From positions 356,001 to 420,000 of the forward strand of contig CALZFC010000106.1 of the NCBI GenBank assembly GCA_945643635.1: 64,000 nucleotides of DNA. Reading direction: 5' to 3'. Both the position numbers and the translations under genes were made by a program. This DNA comes from Allodiplogaster sudhausi. Its lineage: Eukaryota; Nematoda; Chromadorea; Rhabditida; Diplogasteridae. This document shows positions 10,331 through 21,885 of the stretch, in pieces. Position 1 is the first letter of the stretch. Each line of letters opens with the position of its first letter. The notes below the pieces were generated by a model. The model ran no database searches, was not told the DNA's origin, and saw nothing but the letters and a program-made list of their open reading frames with translations.

Positions 10331-11090
10331 TTATTGGCACTTTGCCAATTCGCGCTGTCTCAACCACACATGCAGCCAAACACATGAAAAACATTAAATA
10401 TATACACTTACAACTTACTTTTCCACTCTCTCTCTATTTATCTCTCTTCCTCTTGCATTCCTCTGCCTCTCTGCAAAAATTTGCATTTTTCTCGTGTCCA
10501 TTGAACACATTCACAAGTCATTTAAAGTTTTTGGCACGATGCCAACATATGTGCGTTTATGCGTTTTTTTCCGATTAAAACACATACAAAGAGACCAAAA
10601 GTTGATTCTCTCTCTATACCAGTGAAATCTACAAAGTAAGAGCTTTGTAATGAGCTACAGAGAGCTGTGTATAATTCACGTTAAGCATTTTGACATACAC
10701 TTACAAGTATATGTCCAAGTCCTGAAATTGCCTGTTACAGCGAAATAGAGAAAAAAATTTTGGTCGAAAACCCGTAAAGTATAGGTTGCACTGGCTTACT
10801 GGCATTCCAGAACTCGGTTCAATCTGCAACTTCGAGGCGCAGTCTCACGTCTGGCTCGCCTGTGAGCGTGGCCGCTCATTTTTTGTAGTTCCTTGCGAAC
10901 GCTTGGACCTGCGAATTTTGCGGTTTCTTCCGATCGCATGGAACTGCGAATTTTGCGGTTTATTGCGATCGCATGGAACTGCAGTTTTTGCGGTTCCTTT
11001 CGAACGCTTGGAACCGCAGTTTTTGCGGCCAGGTTCACTTAGAGTCATCTGAAATAAATAGTACATAATAAAATTATGCCAATTGATGTT
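10331..11090 (+). repeat. Repeat unit, near-identical to 5,490-6,210
   Basis: It contains the ACTTT-spacer palindrome (10,334-10,348), the ACGAT-spacer palindrome (10,531-10,545) and a 35-bp hairpin array (10,865-11,035). One clean hairpin is 10,990-11,017: GCGGTTCC with GGAACCGC around TTTCGAACGCTT. The relation to 5,490-6,210 shows that the array and the palindromes move together. Confidence 0.75.
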
Positions 11091-11159
11091 TTGTGTATTG
11101 TCGTGCTCTGAACTCTTCTTAAAGCCTTTGATGTCTTCAGTTCTCTTCTTACAATCCAG

Positions 11160-11520
11160 CTAAAAACTGATTAGCTCTTCTTTTACTCCCTACGCTTAAC
11201 TGAGACCTTGAACTCTAAAAACTCCTTAACTCTTCTTTTACTCCCTAAGCTTTGCTGAGACCCGAAACTTTAAAAACTCCTTAACTCTTCTTTAGCTCCC
11301 TAAGCTTAGCTGAGACCCTGAACTCTAAAACTCCTTAATTATTCTTTCCTTAGCTTAGCTGAGTCCCGAAACTCTAAAAACTTCTTAACTCTTCTTTAAC
11401 TCCCTAAGCTTAAGTGAGCCCCTGAACTCTAAAAACTCCTAAACTTTTCTTAGCTCTTTAAAGTTGTTTGGCTCCCTAAAGTAGTAGTACTCCAGAAAGT
11501 AGCTTAACTTAGTTAACTAG
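11160..11520 (+). repeat. 55-bp minisatellite, degenerate subtype
   Basis: About six copies, nearly the same as 6,290-6,660, including the subtype tail TAGCTCCCTAAAGTAGTAGTA's relative (GGCTCCCTAAAGTAGTAGTA) and the boundary motif. It is followed by TCCTCTAGATAGTTCCCAAG. Confidence 0.8.
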
Positions 11521-12840
11521 TTCCTCTAGATAGTTCCCAAGCGGTAGTGTAACTCGGAACAAAATGCATGGGAGAAATACAGGAGAGCGGGCATGAGAGT
11601 TTCAAAAGCGACGAAATAGCGCCTCATTTTGAGAGGTTAGACGAGCAGAGAAAAGAAAAACAAGTTCGCCGAGGCTGCGACACGCGAGATCGCCGAGGCT
11701 GCTCGCAAAACCCGGAGGTTAGACAACGAAACAGTCGCTTAGCTCCGCCCCTCGACGAAAACAGCCCGTTATAGGTGCGTTTTTGAGAGGTTAGAGAAAA
11801 AAAGTCACAGGCGCGAAAAGGCGAGATAGCGTTGGCAGAGAAAAACAGACGTCGACTCTCACTTCGCACCTCCGTCGACCAATTCGCACCTCTTGAAAAC
11901 ATACAGCCAAACAAATGAAATACATTAAATACATACACTTACAACTTACTTTTCCACTCTCTCTCTATTTCTCTGTCTTCCTCTCGTATTCCTCTGTCTC
12001 TCTGCAAAAATCTGCATTTTTTCGTGGCCATTGAACGCATTCACAAGCCATTTAAAGTTTTTAGCACGATGTCAACATATGTGTGTCTTTCCGTTAAAAC
12101 ACATTAAAACACTTACAAAGAAACCGAAAGTTGACTCTCTCTCTATACCAGTGAATTGTACAAAGGAAGAGCTTTGTAATGAGCTACAGAGAGATGTATA
12201 TAATTCACGTTGAGCGTTCTCACAGACACTTACAAGTACACGATCAAGTCCTGAAGTAGCCTGTTCACTTAGAAAGAAAGAGAGAGAGAGACGACATAGA
12301 GAGAGAGAAAGAGAGAGAGAGAAAGAGAGAGAGACAGTTCTATCATGTCTCTCACACTCTACTCTTACTCTCTGATTTTTTTGTAATTTTATGTAACCTT
12401 TAAAGCAGTAAAACTCTTAAAATAATAATTTTTTGGCACTTTGCCAGCATTCCAAGTACGCACACTCAGCATCATGAACTCCCTTCGAAAACTCGGCAAG
12501 TGTAGGTTGCGCAAATTCATAGGCATCCAGCGCTTTCTTTCAAACGCCGGTTTAGTTACCCAAGTTTGAGGTAGCTCCTCACTCTTGGGTCTGCCTTCCT
12601 GGCTCTGCATTCCGTTCGGCGAATTCAAGGCACCGCTACACGGTTGGTTCGCCTGTGGGCCTGGCCGCTCATTTTTTGCCGTTACTTGCGAACGCATGGA
12701 ACCGCTGCTTTGGCGGTTTCTTGCGAACGCTTGGAACTGCAGCTTTTGCGGTTCCTTGCGAACGCTTGGAACTGCAGTTTTTGCGGCCAGGCTCATTTAG
12801 AGCAATCTGAAATAAAGGAAGCATATTAAAACTATCACTC
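11521..12840 (+). repeat. T-block unit with GA tract and hairpin array, forward
   Basis: This copy has the block order of 8,516-9,730: end motif, GTTAGACAACGAAACAGTCG, GA tract (12,275-12,335), GGCACTTTGCCAGC and hairpin repeats (12,675-12,788). It also has a short AGGCTGCGACACGCGAGATC duplication near 11,670. The end of the array runs into TTTAGAGCAATCTGAAATAA, the join present in every ~549-bp unit. Confidence 0.75.
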
Positions 12841-13940
12841 CGAGCTGATATTCTCTTCTAATCCTCACTCTTGGGTCTGCCTTCCTGGCTCTGCATTCCG
12901 TTCGGCGAATTCCAGGCACCGCCTCACGGTTGGTTAGCCTGTGAGCCTGGTCGCTCATTTTTTGCTGTTCCTTGCGAACACATGGAATGGCCTTCTTAAC
13001 TTGATGTGACGTCGAGCTGAGATGGACTTCTTGGCTTGACGTGACGTCGAGCTGAGATGGCCTTCTTAGCTCAACGTGTTGTGGTTTCGGGAAAGGCAAT
13101 TTCTTTGTATCTTGCTTCATTTTTATCGCAGAAACAAAGTTGATTGCTCAAAATGACCAGAAAAATTTGAAGATTTCAATAGTAGCACTTAGAACACATG
13201 ATAAGAAGAGCACTTAGCAATAGAGCTTTGTAAAAAACTCTTTAAAATAGAATTAAAAATAGAGAGCGCTTAAAAGAGCCCCCGCTCTCTATGTTGTCGG
13301 ATGCAGCAGAGAAAGACGGTTCTTCTGATGTATCTAACGTCGTGAAAGTACAACGTTAAAGTTTCTCTCTCGCCACTTGGCACGCTGCCAAACGAATCAA
13401 AACATGCAGCCATATGTACTCGGTTTGTACTTTCTTTTTGTATTTTCTACGCTTTAATATGGCTCTCCTTTGATGTAAAATAGCTTATTACAGAGCTCTC
13501 AGTCTGCACATTTTATATATCTAACTCTTTCTCTGTATCTCTCGCAATCACTGTCTCTCTCTCAAGTTAAACACATTTATCCCGCATACATCTTTCTCTC
13601 ATGTCTTTGGCATACTCAGCGAAATAGCGTTGCGCAGAGAAAATAATTTTGGTCGAAAAGCCGTCAAGTATAGGTTGCGCTGGTTTACGGGCATCCCAGA
13701 ACTCGGTTTCTTCGAGGCGCAGCCTCATGTTTGTTCCTGGCTCCGCATTTCGTTGAGCCGGAATGGCCTTCTTGGTTCTGCATTCAGTGGAACTGAGAAC
13801 TGAGTTGGCCGTCTCGGCTTGACGTGCCGTGGAGCTGAGACAGCCTTCTTGGCTCGGCGTTACGTCGAGCTGAGGTGGCCTTCTTAGCTCTACGTGCAGT
13901 GGAGCCGGGATAGGCCTTTTTAAATAGTTTTTTTTATTAA
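12841..13940 (+). repeat. Mosaic of 35-bp repeats and block A fragments
   Basis: Here are three copies of the second 35-bp repeat (12,985-13,075) and a segment, CTTTGTATCTTGCTTCATTT and following, that recurs inverted near 35,045-35,165, 50,560-50,700 and 61,520-61,670. The ACGCT-spacer palindrome is at 13,377-13,391. About 13,400-13,620 (TACTCGGTTTGTACTTTCTT onward) is seen only once. A further degenerate 35-bp repeat array spans 13,740-13,915. Confidence 0.6.
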
Positions 13941-14570
13941 TAGTAAAATGACAATGTGAAGCTTAGAATTACCTGAAAAATTAGGAGTCTTTATTAGTGC
14001 ATAGAATTACTTAAACTCTCATACTTAGCATGCTTTCTGATGTGCTGTATTCGTAAGCTCTTTGGCGTGCTCTGAACTCTTCTTCAAACCTTTGATGTTT
14101 TCCTTTCTCTTCTTGCACTCCAGCTAAAAACTCATTACATCTTCTTTAACTCCCTAAGCTTAGCTGAGACCCTTAACTTTAAAAACTCCTTAACTCTTCT
14201 TACTTAAACTCTCATACTTAGCATGCTTTATGATATGCTGTATTCGTAAGCTCTTTAGCGTGCTCTGAACTCTTCTTCAAACCTTTGATGTCTTTCTTTC
14301 TCTTCTTGCACTCCAACTAAAAACTCATTAGATCTTTTTTAACTCCCTAAGCTTAGCTTAGACCCTGAACTCTAAAAACTCCTCAACTCTTCTTTAACTC
14401 TCTAAGCTTAGCTGAGACCCTGAACTCAAAAAATTCCTTAACTCTTCTTTAACTCCCTAAGCTTAGCTGAGACCCTGAACTCTAAAAACTCCTTAACTCT
14501 TCTTTAACTCCCTAAGCTTAGCTGAGACCCTGAACTCTAAAACTTTTTTTTGTTCTTTAGCTCCCTAAAA
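13941..14570 (+). repeat. 55-bp minisatellite interrupted by a ~180-bp partial copy
   Basis: Minisatellite units occur at 14,140-14,200 and 14,335-14,560. Between them the segment ACTTAAACTCTCATACTTAG with TTCTTCAAACCTTTGATG repeats the sequence at about 14,010-14,130. The array ends in the AAAATAGCGGTA-type tail and the boundary TTAGTTAACTAG. Confidence 0.75.
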
Positions 14571-14599
14571 TAGCGGTACACCCGGAAATAGCGTAACTT

Positions 14600-15020
14600 A
14601 GTTAACTAGTTCCCTTAAGTAGCTCACATAGCCTTACGTGTCTGCGAGTATTATAGCGTCTGCGATATGGAGGCGTGGCCAAGCAGAGAAGCAGAAAAAA
14701 GTGATATAGCATCCCGGAAGAAGAGAAAAAAGAAAAAGAGACATAGGCTCCTCCCAATTTTTGACCAATCAGAGCTCTTGAGCTCTACACGCTTCGCTGA
14801 GACCTGGTACAGTATGCTCAAATTCGTGTGAGGACCTTTAGCTCTTTAAACTCAACAGTCGCATTTATGCAGTTTACAACTTTGTAAGTACACAAAAGTT
14901 AACGTAAATATGCTTAATAAATCGCTAAAAAATCTACACAAGCATCAAAAAACACATTGCTCTTCATTTCGCTAATTTCTTCGCACTTCCTTGCACCTCA
15001 TTTTTTTGGCACTTTGCCAA
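14600..15020 (+). repeat. Repeat block A, copy 3 (truncated)
   Basis: It matches 3,335-3,760 with more substitutions and stops immediately after the ACTTT-spacer palindrome at 15,006-15,020, where the sequence becomes unique. Confidence 0.8.
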
Positions 15021-15400
15021 TTCTGTGTGCTTTGTATACTACATTTATCACTTTAGGGAGGTGTAACTCCTGTTAGACTCATCTTGCACATATCTTCGAG
15101 AGGTCAAATTAACCGCAAAAATCAGGGGAACATGATTATATCGTATCTGACCTCAACCTAAGATCTCTTATCACTGATAAGCTCCTTTTAGTGCTGTGAT
15201 CTATCGCATTTTCCTAACCATAACTTCAATAGACTTCTGACTTTTTTAAACTCTTTTAACATCCAATTCGGACAAAAAGTCCTTAGATAACTATCTTCAT
15301 ATTCCTTCGTCTTCACATAGAAACTTGGCCTCAAAGTTTGATTTATGCTTATTACAGCTAATTATTGCTAATAACTACTCTTCGTAAAACCTTTGATGTC
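15021..15400. other. Single-copy AT-rich segment
   Basis: About 380 bp with no match elsewhere in the window, no open frame worth noting and no tandem structure. It sits between block A copy 3 and a degenerate minisatellite array. Confidence 0.5.
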
Positions 15401-15860
15401 TCTGAACTCTATGTAAAACCTTTGATGTCTTCTTCTCTCTTCTTACACTCCAGCTAAAAACTCATTAGCTCTTCCTTAACTCCCTACGCTTCACTGAGAC
15501 CCTGAACTTTAAACACTCTTTAACTCTTCTTTAACTCCCTAAGCTTAGCCGAGTCCCGAAACTTTAAGACCTCTTTAACTCTTCTTTAACTCATTAAGCT
15601 TAGCTGAGACAGTGAACTCCCTAAGCTTAGCTGAGCCCCGAATTAAACATTGACTGAGACTCTAAGCTCTAAAACTCTGCTTAGTTCTTTAGCTCCCTAA
15701 CTCTTAACTCCTTAACATTGACTGAGACTCTGAGCTCTTAAACTCTTCTTAGTTCTTTAGCTCCCTAACATTGACTGAGACTCTGAGCTCAAAAATTCTT
15801 CTTAGTTCTTTAGCTCCCTAAAATAGCGGTACTCCCGGAATTAGCGTAACTTAGTTAACT
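15401..15860 (+). repeat. 55-bp minisatellite, most degenerate copy
   Basis: CTTAGCTGAGACC-like units alternate with shorter units of the form ACATTGACTGAGACTCTGAG (about 15,640-15,790). It is followed by the CCCTAAAATAGCGGTACTCC tail and the TTAGTTAACTAG boundary at 15,850-15,862. Confidence 0.75.
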
Positions 15861-15863
15861 AGT

Positions 15864-17460
15864 TTCCTCTAGATAGTTCACAAGCAGAAGTGTCACTAGG
15901 ACCAAAATGCATGGGAGAAATAGAGGAGAGCAGGCATGAGAGCTGCAGAAACGACGAGAGTGCGGTATGAGTCGAGAGATCAGACGAGCAGAGAAAAGAA
16001 AAACAAGTTCGCCGAGGCTGCGACACGCGAGATCACCGAGGCTGCTCGCAAAACACGGAGGTTAGACAACGAAACAGTCGCTTAGCTCCGCCCCTCGACG
16101 AAAACAGCCCGTTATAGGTGCGTTTTTGAGAGGTTAGAGAAAAAAAGTCACAGGCGCGAAAAGGCGAGATAGCGTTGGCAGAGAAAAACAGACGTCGACT
16201 CTCACTTCGCACCTCCGTCGACCACTTCGCACCTCTTGCAAACATACAGCCAAACAAATGAAATACATTAAATACATACACTTACAACTTACTTTTCCAC
16301 TCTCTCTCTATTTCTCTGTCTTCCTCTCGTATTCCTCTGTCTCTCTGCAAAAATCTGCATTTTTTCGTGGCCATTGAACGCATTCACAAGCCATTTAAAG
16401 TTTTTAGCACGATGTCAACATATGTGTGTCTTTCCATTAAAACACATTAAAACACTTACAAAGAAACCGAAAGTTGACTCTCTCTCTATACCAGTGAATT
16501 TTACAAAGGAAGAGCTTTGTAATGAGCTACAGAGAGATGTATATAATTCACGTTGAGCGTTCTCACGGACACTTACAAGTACACGATCAAGTCCTGAAGT
16601 AGCCTGTTCACTTAGAAATAAAGAGAGAGAGAGACGACATAGAGAGAGAGAAAGAGAGAGAGAGACAGTTCTATCATGTCTCTCACACTCTACTCTTACT
16701 CTCTGATTTTTTTTGTAATTTTATGTAACCTTTAAAGCAGTAAAACTCTTAAAATAATAATTTTTTGGCACTTTGCCAGCATTCCAAGTACGCACACTCA
16801 GCATCATGAACTCCCTTCGAAAACTCGGCAAGTGTAGTTTGCGCAAATTCATAGGCATCCAGCGCTTTCTTACAAACGCCGGTTTAGTTACCCAAGTTTG
16901 AGGTAGCTCCTCACTCTTGGGTCTGCCTTCCTGGCTCTGCATTCCGTTCGGCGAATTCAAGGCACCGCCACACGGTTGGTTCGCCTGTGGGCCTGGCCGC
17001 TCATTTTTTGCCGTTACTTGCGAACGCATGGAACCGCTGCTTTGGCGGTTTCTTGCGAACGCTTGGAACTGCAGCTTTTGCGGTTCCTTGCGACCGTTTG
17101 GAACTGCAGTTTTTGCGGCCAGGCTCATTTAGAGCAATCTGAAATAAAGGAAGCATATTAAAACTATTACTGCGAGCTGATATTCTCTTCAAATCTTTGT
17201 GTGCAGTTGAGCCAGCCATATGTAATCACAAGTCTTTAATTTAGCGTAAAACATTTAGAGAGAGCTCGGAAACTGTGTCTCTCTCTATCCTACATTTTTC
17301 TACAGAGAAAGGCGGTTTTTTTAGCTATGTAATGTTGTATAAAAGTAAGTCTGAACGATTAGACATTTAAAAAGAAGTTTCCTCATCCGAGGTCTGAGAA
17401 CAAAAAAAATTGGCCCCGCTGAGAAAAAAATTTTGGTCGAAAAGCCGTCAAGTATAAAGT
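15864..17460 (+). repeat. T-block plus ~549-bp unit, forward
   Basis: The order is CCTCTAGATAGTTCACAAGC, the GTTAGACAACGAAACAGTCG segment, a GA tract (16,622-16,670), GGCACTTTGCCAGC, hairpin units (16,995-17,130) and the ATGTTGTATAAAAGTAAGTC tail. Its inverse occurs at 19,690-20,440 on the other side of the core, making an imperfect inverted repeat around 17.5-19.65 kb. Confidence 0.75.
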
Positions 17461-18580
17461 AAGTTTGAACGATTAAACTTTTTTAAGAGGTTTCCACACT
17501 CGATGTCTGAGAAATAAAATATGCCCCGCTGTCTGCCGGCCTCACATGTTAAGAAAAACTCGGCCAACATAGGTTGCGCCAGCTCATAGGCATCCAGCGC
17601 ATCCTGTCCAAAGTCGGTTTAGTCACCCAGGTTTGAGGTACGTCCTCAAACTGACTGCTTTCCCGGCTCAGTGCATCGCTGAACCGATAGGGCCATTTGG
17701 TTCCACGTGCAGTGGAGCTGAGAGTGCCTTCTTGGATTGGCGTGCTGTGGAGCTGGGAGGTCCTTCTTGGCTTGACGTGAAGTCGAGCTGAGACGGCCTT
17801 CTTAGCTCTACGTTCAGTTGAGCCTGGAAAGGCATTAGTTTGCTTTGTTTTTATGGTATAAAGATGGTTTATAGCTCAAAACGACCGCAAGCACTAAGAA
17901 CACAAGATAAGATGAGCACTTAGAACCTTAGCTTATTAGAAAATATAGACAACAGCACCATAAATATCAGGAAAATTTTGCCTTTAAAGGAGCATAGTTT
18001 CCAAAGTCCAGAGAGCTTTAAAGGAGCTTCTGAAGTCTAAAAATTAAAAAAAAAAATTCCAAAAAAATTCGGGAAATAAAATTTTAAGTGTTCCTTGCTT
18101 TTTAGAGTTCCCAAGTTCCATAATTAAAAAGAAAAAAAGCAAATTAGTTTGCCAAGGGCTATCAAGACATGCAGCCATATGTAATAAAAAGTCTTTAAAT
18201 TAGCGTTAAACAGTAAGAGAGAGCTGTGACGTCGAGCTGAGATGGCCTTCTTGGCTCTACGTTCAGTTGAGCCGGGAAAGGCATTAGCTTGTTTTGTTTT
18301 TATGGTAGAAAGATGGTTTATAGCTCAAAATTACCGCAAAAATAAGTAGATTTTAATAGAGGCGTCATTCTCCATGGTGTTGGATGCAGCAGAGAAAGGC
18401 GGTTCTTCTCATGTATCTAACGTACTTAAAGAACAACGTTAAAGAGTCTCTCTCGCAACTTGGCAAGCTGCCAAGCGCCATCAAGACATGCAGCCACGGG
18501 TAATAAAAAGTCAACATGTAAAAACATGTGACTAAATAGCGATTAGATCAAAACTTTATCGCAGAGATGCTCTAGAATAC
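17461..18580 (+). repeat. Core flank, forward copy
   Basis: It contains degenerate 35-bp repeats (17,690-17,830), the single hairpin-free CCAGCGCATCCTGTCCAAAG segment, a poly-A/T stretch near 18,045-18,070 and the AAGCT-spacer palindrome at 18,460-18,474. Copies lie at 27,060-28,210 (direct) and 45,990-47,110 (inverted); part is at 60,860-61,514 (inverted). No protein family is recognisable. Confidence 0.7.
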
Positions 18581-19650
18581 AGAAAAATCATGTATCCAAT
18601 AATAACTACCCGATCATCAAAGAAACAACCCATTTAGTTTATTACGCCTAAATGTGCACCCGGGTGATATTGACTTATTGATTTTTTTCTCGCCTTGTAG
18701 TCGATCTATGAAATCAATATTTTGGAACTAATAATCTGACAGCATAAAGAAGCAACCCTGGAAATTTCATCAACTTTCACTAACTTTGAAAGAAATTATG
18801 CACAAAAAACCAAAAGTTTATAGAATTTTGACCGGTACTGTAAAATAATTCGCTATGTATATATTTTTATTGCTTAATAGTTACTAAAGTTTACTGCGTG
18901 TGTTGACCCTGTACCGTGATGTCCTGTTGCTCAGTATAAACCGCTGCGACCACAAGAATGCCACATCGCTTCTTTCTTCACCACTACAAGATAGTACGAA
19001 TATGCAAGAGAGACGAGACAAGCAGAGAATAGTAAAAAGAAAAAAAGACCGCCTTTATTTGGTGACCCAGGTGTGCCATATCGCTTTTCCTGCACCGCTC
19101 AAGTGGTGTCCTGTTCCGCAGCCTAATCCGCAGAGATCACAATATAATACGAATAAGTAAGAGAGACCAGACAAGAAGAGAAAAGAATATAAGAATCAGG
19201 CCGCCGTGATAGAGTGACCCAGGCATGTCATACCGCTTCTTCCTGCACTAAAAAATATTACGATAATACGAGATGGATGAAAGAAACAGAGAAAAGAAAT
19301 ACTCCTGTTGGTCATTCTTCCTTCAATTCCTATCATAATGCAGTCGCCATACGAGAAGCGGCAATAATTTATTCTTTGAATTTTTCCGATTTCTTGTTCA
19401 CTATATTTCATTACGCTCCACGTTTTGTTATTAATGTTGTCTATCTCTCTTTCTTTGCCTTTCTGCTTCCCGCTTTGTTCCGCGTCATATTTACTCTTTA
19501 TTGTGCTTTCCTTTTTTTGTAGAACTGGAGACATTTACTTTTTTTATTTTTACATCAATTGGAGATATTTACTTTTGTATTTTTACATCATTTGTATGTA
19601 ATGGTTCGTTCTTTTCATTCTTCTTTATTTCTCTCGCCCTATGCTCTCTC
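18581..19650 (+). repeat. Core segment with ~130-bp degenerate tandem repeats
   Basis: Three degenerate copies of a subunit (GTGACCCAGG.GTG.CATA.CG, a TCCTGCACC stretch, AATA.GAATA.G, GAGA.ACAAG.AGAGAA) lie at about 18,965-19,040, 19,060-19,190 and 19,213-19,300. Open frames of 86-112 codons overlap on both strands, lack a codon-bias signal I can see and match no family, so I do not call them genes. Other copies: 28,211-29,270 direct; 44,950-45,990 and 59,815-60,860 inverted. On the right the segment is cut at the start of a CT tract (about 19,650). Confidence 0.65.
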
Positions 19651-20440
19651 TCTATGTCGTCTCTCTCTCTCTTTCTTTCTAAGTGAACAGGCTACTTCAG
19701 GACTTGATCGTGTACTTGTAAGTGTCTGTGAGAACGCTCAACGTGAATTATATACATCTCTCTGTAGCTCATTACAAAGCTCTTACTTTGTACAATTCAC
19801 TGTTATAGAGAGAGAGTCAACTTTCGGTCTCTTTGTAAGTGTTTTAATGTGTTTTAATGGAAAGACACACATATGTTGACATCGTGCTAAAAACTTTAAA
19901 TGGCTTGTGAATGCGTTCAATGGCCACGAAAAAATGCAGATTTTTGCAGAGAGACAGAGGAATACGAGAGGAAGACAGAGAAATAGAGAGAGAGTGGAAA
20001 AGTAAGTTGTAAGTGTATGTATTTAATGTATTTCATTTGTTTGGCTGTATGTTTGCAAGAAGTGCGAAGTGGTCGACGGAGTTGCGAAGTGAGAGTCGAC
20101 GTCTGTTTTTCTCTGCCAACGCTATCTCGCCTTTTCGCGCCTGTGACTTTTTTTCTCTAACCTCTCAAAAACGCACCTATAACGGGCTGTTTTCGTCGAG
20201 GGGCGGAGCTAAGCGACTGTTTCGTTGTCTAACCTCCGTGTTTTGCGAGCAGCCTCGGCGATCTCGCGTGTCGCAGGCTCGGCGAACTTTTTTTCTTTTC
20301 TCTGCTCGTCAAATCTCTCACATCTGTACGTTTCTCGTCGCTTTCTCTCGCTCTCATGCCCGCTCTCCTCTATTTCTCCCATGCATTTTGCTCGAAGTTA
20401 CGTTTCTGCTTGGGAACTATCTAGAGGAACTAGTTAACTA
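19651..20440 (-). repeat. T-block unit, inverted
   Basis: A reverse-orientation copy of the forward T-block: CT tract (19,640-19,680), TTCAGGACTTGATCGTGTAC, AGAGTGGAAAAGTAAGTTGT, the CGACTGTTTCGTTGTCTAAC segment and the end GAACTATCTAGAGG. Joined to the core at a CT tract. Identical structure at 29,280-30,067. Confidence 0.75.
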
Positions 20441-20760
20441 AGTTAAGCTACTTTCTGGAGTACTACTACTTTAGGGAGCTAAACAACTTTAAAGAGCTAA
20501 GAAAAGTTTAGGAGTTTTTAGAGTTCAGGGGCTCACTTAAGCTTAGGGAGTTAAAGAAGAGTTAAGAAGTTTTTAGAGTTTCGGGACTCAGCTAAGCTAA
20601 GGAAAGAATAATTAAGGAGTTTTAGAGTTCAGGGTCTCAGCTAAGCTTAGGGAGCTAAAGAAGAGTTAAGGAGTTTTTAAAGTTTCAGGTCTCAGCAAAG
20701 CTTACGGAGTAAGAAGAGAGAGAGAGAGAGTAAGAAGAGAAAAGAAGACATCAAAGGCTT
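20441..20760 (-). repeat. 55-bp minisatellite, inverted
   Basis: Reverse-orientation units (GGGTCTCAGCTAAGCTTAGG) follow TACTACTACTTTAGGGAGCT. The copy at 30,067-30,330 lacks one ~53-bp unit, a direct sign of copy-number change since the large duplication. Confidence 0.8.
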
Positions 20761-20815
20761 TAAGAAGAGTTCAGAGCACGACAATACACAAAACATCAAT
20801 TGGCATAATTTTATT

Positions 20816-21120
20816 ATGTACTATTTATTTCAGATGACTCTAAGTGAACCTGGCCGCAAAAACTGCGGTTCCAAGCGTTCGAAAGGAACCGCAAAAACTG
20901 CAGTTCCACGCGATCGCAATAAACCGCAAAATTCGCAGTTCCATGCGATCGGAAGAAACCGCAAAATTCGCAGGTTCAAGCGTTCGCAAGGAACTACAAA
21001 AAATGAGCGGCCACGCTCACAGGCGAGCCAAACGTGAGACTGCGCCTCGAAGTTGCAGATTGAACCGAGTTCTGGAATGCCAGTAAACCAGTGCAACCTA
21101 TACTTTACGGGTTTTCGACC
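20816..21120 (-). repeat. 35-bp hairpin array, inverted
   Basis: Four to five units with GCGGTTCCAAGCGTTCG-type centres, flanked by CTCTAAGTGAACCTGGCCGC and the ACCTATACTTTACGGGTTTT box. The same array is at 30,393-30,700. Long open frames on both strands through it follow from the repeats lacking stop codons and are not taken as genes. Confidence 0.75.
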
Positions 21121-21710
21121 AAAATTTTTTTCTCTATTTCGCTGTAACAGGCAATTTCAGGACTTGGACTTATACTTGTAAGTGTATGTCAAAATGCTTA
21201 ACGTGAATTATACACAGCTCTCTGTAGCTCATTACAAAGCTCTTACTTTGTAGATTTCACTGGTATAGAGAGAGAATCAACTTTTGGTCTCTTTGTATGT
21301 GTTTTAATCGGAAAAAACGCATAAACGCACATATGTTGGCATCGTGCCAAAAACTTTAAATGACTTGTGAATGCGTTCAATGGACACGAGAAAAATGCAA
21401 ATTTTTGCAGAGAGGCAGAGGAATGGAAGAGGAAGAGAGATAAATAGAGAGAGAGTGGAAAAGTAAGTTGTAAGTGTATATATTTAATGTTTTTCATGTG
21501 TTTGGCTGCATGTGTGGTTGAGACAGCGCGAATTGGCAAAGTGCCAATAATTATGAGTTGCGAAGAAATGAGCGAAATGAGGTGCAATGTGTGTTTTTTC
21601 TGCTTGCGTAGATTTTTTGCGATTTATTATGAATATTAACGTTAAGTATTGTGTACTTACAGAGTTGTAAGCAGCATAATTGAGACTTTTGAGTTTACCA
21701 CTACACGTTG
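21121..21710 (-). repeat. Inverted unit with two NFI-type palindromes
   Basis: This is the reverse of 10,246-10,770. The ACGAT-spacer palindrome is at 21,336-21,350 and the ACTTT-spacer one at 21,533-21,547, about 185 bp apart centre to centre as in the forward copy. The same pair is at 30,913 and 31,110. Confidence 0.7.
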
Positions 21711-21885
21711 AGCTAAGAAGGCCATCTCAGCTCGGCGTCACGTCAAGCCAAGAAGGCCATCTCAACTCGACGTCACGTCAAGCCAAGAAGGCCATCTCAG
21801 CTCGACGTCACGTCAAGCCAAGAAGGCCATCTCAGATCGACGTCACGTCAAGCTAAGAAGGCCATTCCATGTGTTCGCAAGGAAC
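21711..21885 (-). repeat. Second 35-bp tandem repeat, 5 copies
   Basis: The unit has AGCTCGACGTCACGTCAAGC followed by CAAGAAGGCCATCTC, 35 bp. Each unit contains the palindromic ACGTCACGT / GACGTC core. It ends in ATTCCATGTGTTCGCAAGGA, where it passes into a single hairpin unit. Other arrays: 31,288-31,450, 35,175-35,320, 50,708-51,010 and 61,678-61,985. Confidence 0.85.

Noticed and set aside
16033..16281. The recurring 82-146 codon frame of the T-block as a conserved protein
   Set aside because: It is conserved only where the DNA is conserved, varies in length by single-base indels among copies and has no recognisable fold or motif.
18900..19534. Open frames of 86, 112 and 102 codons in the core segment as genes
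   Set aside because: They overlap on opposite strands, follow tandem repeats and resemble no family. Their identity between copies is explained by recent duplication.
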